The notes below the pieces were generated by a model that made no database searches, was not told where the DNA came from, and worked only from the letters and a program-made list of their open reading frames with translations. From an uncultured Eubacterium sp. (GTDB lineage: Bacteria > Bacillota > Clostridia > Lachnospirales > Lachnospiraceae), in contig CAJTSV010000047.1 in the NCBI GenBank assembly GCA_910579075.1, positions 1-26,623 on the forward strand: a stretch of DNA of 26,623 nt, read 5' to 3'. A program made the translations under genes and the position numbers. Numbering within the stretch: position 1 is the stretch's first letter; every line of letters starts with the position of its first letter. Shown in pieces: positions 21,755-26,623 of this stretch.

Positions 21755-22663
21755 ATGTTAGATGTTTGTCTGCTGGGAACTGCGGGCATGATGCCGCTTC
21801 CGTACCGCTACCTCACATCGCTGATGACGAGGTATAATGGCAGCAGCCTGATGATAGACTGCGGGGAAGGAACGCAGATTGCGGTAAAAAAGGCAGGATG
21901 GAGCTTTCATCCGATTGATGTTATCTGTTTTACACATTATCATGCGGACCATATCAGCGGCCTGCCGGGCCTGCTCCTGACCATGGGAAATGCCGAACGG
22001 ACAGAGCCGCTGACGCTGATTGGGCCAAAAGGCTTAAAAAGGGTGGTGTCCGCGCTGCGCGTGATTGCGCCGGAGCTGCCGTTTGAGGTCTGCTGTACGG
22101 AAATTACAGAACCGGAACAGGTATTCCGGCTGCATGGCTATAAAATAACGGCATTTATGGTGAAGCATAATGTCATCTGTTATGGCTATACGATAGAGAT
22201 AGAGCGCCAGGGGCGTTTTGATGCACAAAAGGCGCTCGGATATGGGATTCCGAAAAATTACTGGAGCATTCTGCAAAAAGGTTCCAGTATTGAATATGAA
22301 GGAACCGTGTATGAACCGTCGCTTGTCATGGGACCGCCCCGCAAAGGCATTAAGCTTGCCTACTGCACAGACACCCGGCCTGCAGAACTGCTGGTAAAAA
22401 ATGCCAGGGGCAGCGACCTGCTTATCTGTGAGGGCATGTATGCGGAAGAAGAAAAGCTGGCCAAGGCAAGGCAGTATAAGCATATGACCTTTTACGAGGC
22501 TGCACAGGTGGCCAGGCAGTCCCAGGCAAAGGAGCTGTGGCTGACACATTTCTCGCCGTCGCTTGTCCGGGCAGAGGATTATATGCCGAAAGTGCGTGAG
22601 ATTTTTCCAAATGCGAGCCTTGGAAAAGATGGCAGGATGATAGAAATGAATTTTGAAGATTAG
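21755..22663 (+). CDS. rnz: RNase Z-like metallo-beta-lactamase nuclease
   Basis: RNase Z trims the 3' ends of tRNA precursors. In the 302-residue product the metal motif is TH61-Y-H63-A-D65-H66, with later ligands His138 (VKHN), Asp206 (CTDTRP) and His265 (LTHFSP). The opening LGTAGMMPLP and the MIDCGEGTQ strand fit. Two departures from the classical enzyme stand out: HxHADH in place of HxHGDH, and CEGMY (225-229) where RNase Z usually has HEATF. The start at 21755 follows AAGGTG at six bases; the in-frame ATG at 21662 overlaps the previous gene. Other MBL nucleases are possible, but the neighbours (t6A genes, tRNAs) favour RNase Z. Confidence 0.83.
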   Translation: MLDVCLLGTAGMMPLPYRYLTSLMTRYNGSSLMIDCGEGTQIAVKKAGWSFHPIDVICFTHYHADHISGLPGLLLTMGNAERTEPLTLIGPKGLKRVVSALRVIAPELPFEVCCTEITEPEQVFRLHGYKITAFMVKHNVICYGYTIEIERQGRFDAQKALGYGIPKNYWSILQKGSSIEYEGTVYEPSLVMGPPRKGIKLAYCTDTRPAELLVKNARGSDLLICEGMYAEEEKLAKARQYKHMTFYEAAQVARQSQAKELWLTHFSPSLVRAEDYMPKVREIFPNASLGKDGRMIEMNFED

Positions 22664-22689
22664 CCGTGCTGTATTTTGTACAGCCCGGC
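22663..22689 (+). terminator. Hairpin immediately after rnz
   Basis: An 11-position stem (22663-22673 with 22679-22689, one mismatch; core GCTGTA/TACAGC) has a TTTTG loop and overlaps the last base of the rnz stop. No T run follows, so it may stabilise the transcript or only partly terminate. Confidence 0.4.
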
Positions 22690-22771
22690 AATGTCCGTTT
22701 TCCGCGCAGGTGTTTGAATGGAAACGGCTTTTCAGAATTCTGGCAGGGGCAGGATGAAAGGAGGGCTTTGC

Positions 22772-23350
22772 ATGAAAAAATATTTGAAGCTTGGGATAAC
22801 AGCGGTGTTAGTCATTGCGCTGATTGTCGGATGCTATTACCAGATGACGCACCGGAAGACAAAAGCAGCAGAGGATGATGTCGAAGTCACGCAGCTGGAG
22901 CAGGTGCTGTCCAGACAGCTTGATACATCTTATCCGCCGACACCGCGGGAAGTGATTAAATTTTACAACCGTATTATCGAATGCGCCTATGGCGGGGAAT
23001 ACGATACCGAACAGTTTGACAGGCTGGCAGCACAGGCAAGAAAGCTGATGGATGAAGAACTGCTGGCAGAAAACCCGCTGGATTTATACAAAACCCGTTT
23101 TCTGGAAGAACTGGCTGTATATAAGGAAGAATCCAGAAAGATACTGCAGACCAGTGTCTGCGCTACGGACGAAGTGCAGTTTACGGAAATTGAGGGAAAA
23201 AAGGGTGCTTATGTCGCGGCCGCTTATTTTATGAAGGAAAAGCAGGGCGAATTTACCCGTACATACCAGACATACCTGCTGCGCCAGGATAAGGACAAAC
23301 GGTGGAAAATCCTGACTTACCATATTTCTGCTGCGCCGCAGGAGGATTAA
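22772..23350 (+). CDS. Membrane-anchored protein of unknown function (possibly DUF6715)
   Basis: The protein has 192 residues. After MKKYLKLG comes one membrane helix or signal anchor (ITAVLVIALIVGCYY); the Cys is not in a lipobox of good quality. The remainder is acidic and soluble, with PPTPREVIKFYNRIIECAYGG, YKTRFLEELAVYKEESRKI and a C-terminal beta segment that ends RWKILTYHISA. This resembles a Lachnospiraceae family that I recall as DUF6715, without certainty. The start follows AGGAGGG; an in-frame ATG at 22718 has no ribosome site. It sits between rnz and tsaD. No function can be assigned from sequence. Confidence 0.65.
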   Translation: MKKYLKLGITAVLVIALIVGCYYQMTHRKTKAAEDDVEVTQLEQVLSRQLDTSYPPTPREVIKFYNRIIECAYGGEYDTEQFDRLAAQARKLMDEELLAENPLDLYKTRFLEELAVYKEESRKILQTSVCATDEVQFTEIEGKKGAYVAAAYFMKEKQGEFTRTYQTYLLRQDKDKRWKILTYHISAAPQED

Positions 23351-23480
23351 GGCAGGGCGGCAGGCTGGAGCATATGGCGCTGCCGGAAAAATGCCGGTAC
23401 AGGCCAGGAGCTGGTGTTCGAACGGAACATATAAAAGTGCCGGTACGGGATAAAGACTTATTTTATGGGAGGATTGCACA

Positions 23481-24500
23481 TTGGACAGTCAGGATATCAG
23501 GATTCTTGCAATTGAAAGCTCCTGTGATGAAACGGCGGCAGCAGTTGTTGTCGGCGGAAGGGATGTCAGGTCTAATATTATATCTTCGCAGATTGACATT
23601 CATACCTTATATGGGGGCGTGGTGCCGGAAATAGCGTCCCGCAAGCATATCGAAAGAATCAATCAGGTTATCGGGCAGGCATTGGAAACAGCCGGAATGG
23701 GGCTGGATGACATGGATGCCATTGCCGTGACCTATGGGCCGGGACTGGTCGGCGCGCTGCTTGTAGGGGTTGCAGAGGCGAAAGCCATAGCATATGCAAA
23801 GCAGCTGCCATTAATCGGCGTGCATCATATAGAAGGCCATATCAGTGCCAATTATATCGAAAATAAAGACCTGGAACCGCCTTTTTTATGCCTGGTAGTT
23901 TCCGGCGGGCATACACATCTCGTAAATGCAGCTGATTACGGGGTGTATGAAGTGATTGGAAGAACAAGGGATGACGCTGCGGGTGAGGCTTTTGACAAAG
24001 CGGCAAGGGCTATCGGGCTTGGCTACCCGGGCGGTCCCAAAATCGAAAAGGCCGCCCGCAGCGGCAATCCGGATGCGATTCATTTTCCAAGGGCAAAGGT
24101 CGGCGGGAGCGAATACGATTTTTCGTTCAGCGGCCTGAAATCTTCGGTGCTGAATTACCTGAACGGATGCAGGATGAAGCAGATTCCGGTTATCGGGGAA
24201 GATGTAGCGGCATCATTTCAAAAAGCCGTTGTAGATGTGCTTGTGGATAATGCAATGCGTGCAGTGGAACAGTTTCATGCGGAAAAATTTGCGATTGCCG
24301 GCGGTGTCGCTTCCAACAGCGCGCTGCGAAGCAGCATGGAAGCAGCGTGCCGGGAGCGCGGCGTGCGGTTTTATTGTCCGTCGCCGGTTCTGTGTACCGA
24401 TAATGCAGCCATGATTGGCACGGCGGCATATTACGAGTACAAAAAAGGCAGGCGGGATGACTGGACGCTGAACGCTGTGCCGAACCTGAAACTGGGATAA
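23481..24500 (+). CDS. tsaD: tRNA t6A transferase TsaD
   Basis: TsaD transfers the threonylcarbamoyl group to adenosine 37 of tRNAs, in complex with TsaB and TsaE. The 339 residues are of normal length. The opening ILAIESSCDETAAAVV, the GGVVPEIASRKH segment, YGPGLVGALLVG, the metal site H116-I-E-G-H120 and VSGGHTHL are all present. So are the C-terminal GGVASNSALR and TDNAAMI. The start codon is TTG (23481), eight bases after GGGAGG; no upstream ATG fits. It is separated from tsaE-tsaB-rimI by the zinc ribbon, rnz and the membrane-anchored protein, all in the same direction. Confidence 0.96.
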   Translation: MDSQDIRILAIESSCDETAAAVVVGGRDVRSNIISSQIDIHTLYGGVVPEIASRKHIERINQVIGQALETAGMGLDDMDAIAVTYGPGLVGALLVGVAEAKAIAYAKQLPLIGVHHIEGHISANYIENKDLEPPFLCLVVSGGHTHLVNAADYGVYEVIGRTRDDAAGEAFDKAARAIGLGYPGGPKIEKAARSGNPDAIHFPRAKVGGSEYDFSFSGLKSSVLNYLNGCRMKQIPVIGEDVAASFQKAVVDVLVDNAMRAVEQFHAEKFAIAGGVASNSALRSSMEAACRERGVRFYCPSPVLCTDNAAMIGTAAYYEYKKGRRDDWTLNAVPNLKLG

Positions 24501-24541
24501 GCCCTGTTTACAGGCAGGCATACTGGAAAGGCAGGGAATAT

Positions 24542-25228
24542 ATGAAAGCAGCAGCGATTGTGCTTGCAGCAGGAAGGGGAAGCCGCATGAACAGCGGCAT
24601 TCAAAAGCAGTTTATGGAGCTGGGCGGCTGCCCTCTTATTTATTATGCGCTGCAGGTATTTGAGCACAGCAGCGTGGATGAGGTCATACTGGTAACCGGG
24701 AAAAACGAAACAGACTGGTGCCGGAGGGAAATTGTGGACAAATACGGCTTTTGCAAAGTACGCAGTGTTGTGCCGGGCGGCAGCGAACGGTATTTATCCG
24801 TATATGAAGGGCTCCGTGCAGCACAAGAACCGGATATTGTGCTGATTCATGACGGGGCAAGGCCGTTTGTAACGGATGAAATCATAAACCGTACGATTCG
24901 GTCTGCGCTGGAGTCAGGCTCCGGCATTGCGGCGGTTCCGGCAAAGGACACGGTAAGGATTGTGGATGAAACGGGCACTGCCGTTTTGACCCCGCCGCGT
25001 GACAGGGTATGGATGATGCAGACGCCGCAGGCATTCCGCTATCCGCTGATATACAGGGCCTATCAGGAGCTCGTATCACGGAACATACAGAATGTGACCG
25101 ATGATGCGATGGTTCTGGAAACGGTGCTGAACCAGGAAGTAAAAATAGTAGAAGGAAGCTACAGCAATATAAAAGTAACAACACCGGAAGATATGGAAAC
25201 TGCACGGGCATTTCTAAAGCGTGTTTAA
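24542..25228 (+). CDS. ispD: 2-C-methyl-D-erythritol 4-phosphate cytidylyltransferase
   Basis: IspD makes CDP-methylerythritol in the non-mevalonate isoprenoid pathway. In the 228-residue product the nucleotide loop is LAAGRGSRM (8-16), with Lys22-Gln23-Phe24. VPGGSERYLSVYEGL, IHDGARPFV (102-110), PAKDTVR, QTPQAFRYPLI and VTDDAMVLE follow, all canonical. The start has a CAGGGAA site at moderate spacing. It follows tsaD after 41 bases and is the last gene before the structured repeat and the tRNA/rRNA region. Confidence 0.95.
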   Translation: MKAAAIVLAAGRGSRMNSGIQKQFMELGGCPLIYYALQVFEHSSVDEVILVTGKNETDWCRREIVDKYGFCKVRSVVPGGSERYLSVYEGLRAAQEPDIVLIHDGARPFVTDEIINRTIRSALESGSGIAAVPAKDTVRIVDETGTAVLTPPRDRVWMMQTPQAFRYPLIYRAYQELVSRNIQNVTDDAMVLETVLNQEVKIVEGSYSNIKVTTPEDMETARAFLKRV

Positions 25229-25238
25229 AAAAGAGCAG

Positions 25239-25364
25239 CAGTTCAGGCAGGTCTTTGCATTTTGATACAAAGACTGTAAGAACATGATTCAGGAGTGCAA
25301 AAATCCCATCGCGAAGCGATTTTCAATGGATTTTTGCAGGTAACAGTTCAGCTTGTCTGAACTG
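25239..25364. repeat. Structured repeat element, copy 2
   Basis: The ends are CAGTTCAG (25239-25246) and CTGAACTG (25357-25364). Inside are GTCTTTG/CAAAGAC (25251-25257 with 25268-25274) and the linker TAAGAACATGATTC (25277-25290, 12 of 14 identical to copy 1). The compound hairpin is GCAAAAATCC/GGATTTTTGC (25297-25306 with 25328-25337) around ATCGC-GAA-GCGAT (25308-25320). The right end also forms a perfect 13-bp stem, GGTAACAGTTCAG/CTGAACTGTTACC (25339-25351 with 25357-25369). It starts 11 bases after ispD and may also end that transcript. Confidence 0.75.
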
Positions 25365-25398
25365 TTACCGAAAAAGAAAGAAAAAAATAAAAAAAGTA

Positions 25399-25427
25399 TT
25401 GACATAAAATATAAAAGGTGGTAGTAT
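25399..25427 (+). promoter_or_regulatory. Promoter of the tRNA-Ser pair
   Basis: -35 TTGACA at 25399-25404, a 17-base spacer, and -10 TAGTAT at 25422-25427. It lies 35 bases before the first tRNA. Confidence 0.7.
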
Positions 25428-25462
25428 CTTATATGTTCTGGTTGAGAAAAACCAGACAATAT

Positions 25463-25548
25463 GGAGAGGTATCGAAGTGGTCATAACGAGGCGGTCTTGA
25501 AAACCGTTTGTCCGCAAGGGCACATGGGTTCGAATCCCATCCTCTCCG
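25463..25548 (+). tRNA. tRNA-Ser (anticodon UGA)
   Basis: Acceptor arm GGAGAGG (25463-25469) pairs with CCTCTCC (25541-25547), with a discriminator G. The anticodon loop is CTTGAAA on a GCGGT/ACCGT stem, giving anticodon TGA. There is a long class II variable arm (GTCCGCAAGGGCAC region) and a T arm ATGGG-TTCGAAT-CCCAT. The CCA is not encoded. It is followed by a hairpin terminator. Confidence 0.95.
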
Positions 25549-25568
25549 CTGGATGATAACATCCTGAC

Positions 25569-25598
25569 AGAAAAAGAATTCGAAAGAATTCTTTTTCT
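25569..25598 (+). terminator. Perfect GAAA-capped hairpin between the tRNAs
   Basis: A 13-bp stem, AGAAAAAGAATTC (25569-25581) with GAATTCTTTTTCT (25586-25598), is closed by a GAAA tetraloop. The 3' arm itself is T-rich. It can work as a terminator or as an RNA processing signal. Confidence 0.6.
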
Positions 25599-25636
25599 AA
25601 TGTAAAACGATAGAATGCTCGTGTTCGAGCAGCTGT

Positions 25637-25726
25637 GGAGAAGTACCCAAGCTGGCCGAAGGGACACCCCTGGAAAGGGTGCAGGTCGTTAATAGCGGCG
25701 CGAGGGTTCAAATCCCTCCTTCTCCG
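25637..25726 (+). tRNA. tRNA-Ser (anticodon GGA)
   Basis: Acceptor arm GGAGAAG (25637-25643) pairs with CTTCTCC (25719-25725), with a discriminator G. The anticodon loop is CTGGAAA on CACCC/GGGTG, giving anticodon GGA. There is a class II variable arm (GCAGGTCGTTAATAGCGGCG region) and a T arm GAGGG-TTCAAAT-CCCTC. The CCA is not encoded. A small hairpin, GCTCG-TGTT-CGAGC, precedes it. Confidence 0.95.
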
Positions 25727-25755
25727 CTCGCTGGAAAATAAAGTCAAAAAAGTTG

Positions 25756-25784
25756 TTGACAAACACCAGCGGTTGTGCTATTAT
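25756..25784 (+). promoter_or_regulatory. rRNA promoter P1
   Basis: TTGACA at 25756-25761, a 17-base spacer, and TATTAT at 25779-25784 (a TATAAT overlaps at 25782-25787 with a 20-base spacer). Confidence 0.7.
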
Positions 25785-25874
25785 AATATAGCTGTCGCGG
25801 GAACGCGATGAAAACAGTCAGCAGATGCAGAGAAAAGTCAGGAAATAAGAATTAAGAAAAAATTAAAAAAGTTC

Positions 25875-25903
25875 TTGACAAACGAAATAAGAAATGATAT
25901 AAT
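25875..25903 (+). promoter_or_regulatory. rRNA promoter P2
   Basis: TTGACA at 25875-25880, a 17-base spacer, and TATAAT at 25898-25903 with extended TGA. It is a near-ideal consensus, about 115 bases downstream of P1, as expected for tandem rRNA promoters. Confidence 0.85.
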
Positions 25904-26227
25904 GCAAAAGCCGACAACGCAAGAAGGTTTGGAGTGCGGATTATAAGTGGATTATAAGATGTGCAAGCTTCTTTCTTGTGAGTCATACCTTAAGAACATT
26001 GATAACTGAACAGTGAAATAACCTTGAAAGATTCATAAAATTTTAATGAGTAAATTCTTGGACGGACATCCAAGCATTGGAAAATGCGCGGGTTTCTGTC
26101 GGGAACAGCATCTTTTGCAGAAAAACAAAAGTGCACCTTTAAAACAGTGAAGAATCAAATGGATAATCAGCATGACAGAACATGATTTGATAAAGTGCCA
26201 GACTGGTTCTGAACGGGAAAACACTTG
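25904..26227 (+). other. rRNA operon leader
   Basis: No gene is seen here. It contains two direct copies of GGATTATAAG (25938-25947 and 25949-25958), flanked by CAAGAA/TTCTTG arms that can pair. A segment AGAACATTGATAACTGAACAG-like (about 25993-26013) resembles the antitermination/processing leader common before clostridial rRNA genes. The 16S processing stem cannot be checked because its 3' arm is outside the window. Confidence 0.5.

Positions 26228-26623
<396 letters not shown>

Noticed and set aside
25463..25740. tRNA-Ser genes as integration sites of a mobile island
   Set aside because: No integrase gene and no duplicated tRNA 3' end are seen in the window.

Overview
The window looks like a chromosomal segment of a Lachnospiraceae (Clostridia) bacterium. 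The 16S rRNA 5' end at the right edge has the Lachnospiraceae layout, but with unusual bases that leave the genus open. Most genes have strong AGGAGG-type Shine-Dalgarno sites and TTGACA/TATAAT-type promoters, often with an extended TGn -10. Several families (PucR-type regulator beside ftsEX, DUF975, YcxB, SprA-like, a small zinc ribbon) are typical of that group. Nearly every gene is on the + strand; the - strand genes are the left-edge nuclease, yjfB, tex and a DUF2752 protein.

Left part (1-4300): the start of a PD-(D/E)XK (Rpn/transposase-like) nuclease, a structured repeat element, an acyl-ACP thioesterase, the S1-domain protein CvfB, the small protein YjfB, and a secreted SH3-SH3-NlpC/P60 cell-wall hydrolase.

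Gap (4300-5642): about 1.3 kb without a convincing gene. It holds two large nested inverted repeats and, near its right end, a dense cluster of DnaA boxes (about eight in 180 bp, two of them exact TTATCCACA) beside an AT-rich stretch. No dnaA or dnaN is present. This is the strongest candidate for something undescribed: a displaced origin, a DnaA-titration site or a DnaA-controlled region.

Middle (5643-14125): a degenerate WecG/TagA-fold protein overlapping a YitT-family membrane protein, a PucR/CdaR-type regulator, the division module ftsE-ftsX-ctpA, prfB with its programmed +1 frameshift, and hom. Convergent to these is tex on the - strand.

Right part (16600-25228): small membrane proteins, a DUF2752 protein and an SprA-like HExxH protein, then a tRNA-maturation neighbourhood: tsaE-tsaB-rimI, a small zinc ribbon, an RNase Z-like nuclease, a membrane-anchored protein, tsaD and ispD. 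It leads into a second copy of the structured repeat, two serine tRNA genes (UGA and GGA anticodons), tandem rRNA promoters and the start of a 16S rRNA gene.

The two repeat copies, at 442-584 and 25239-25364, keep the same set of stems while their bases change on both arms together. This points to conserved secondary structure.
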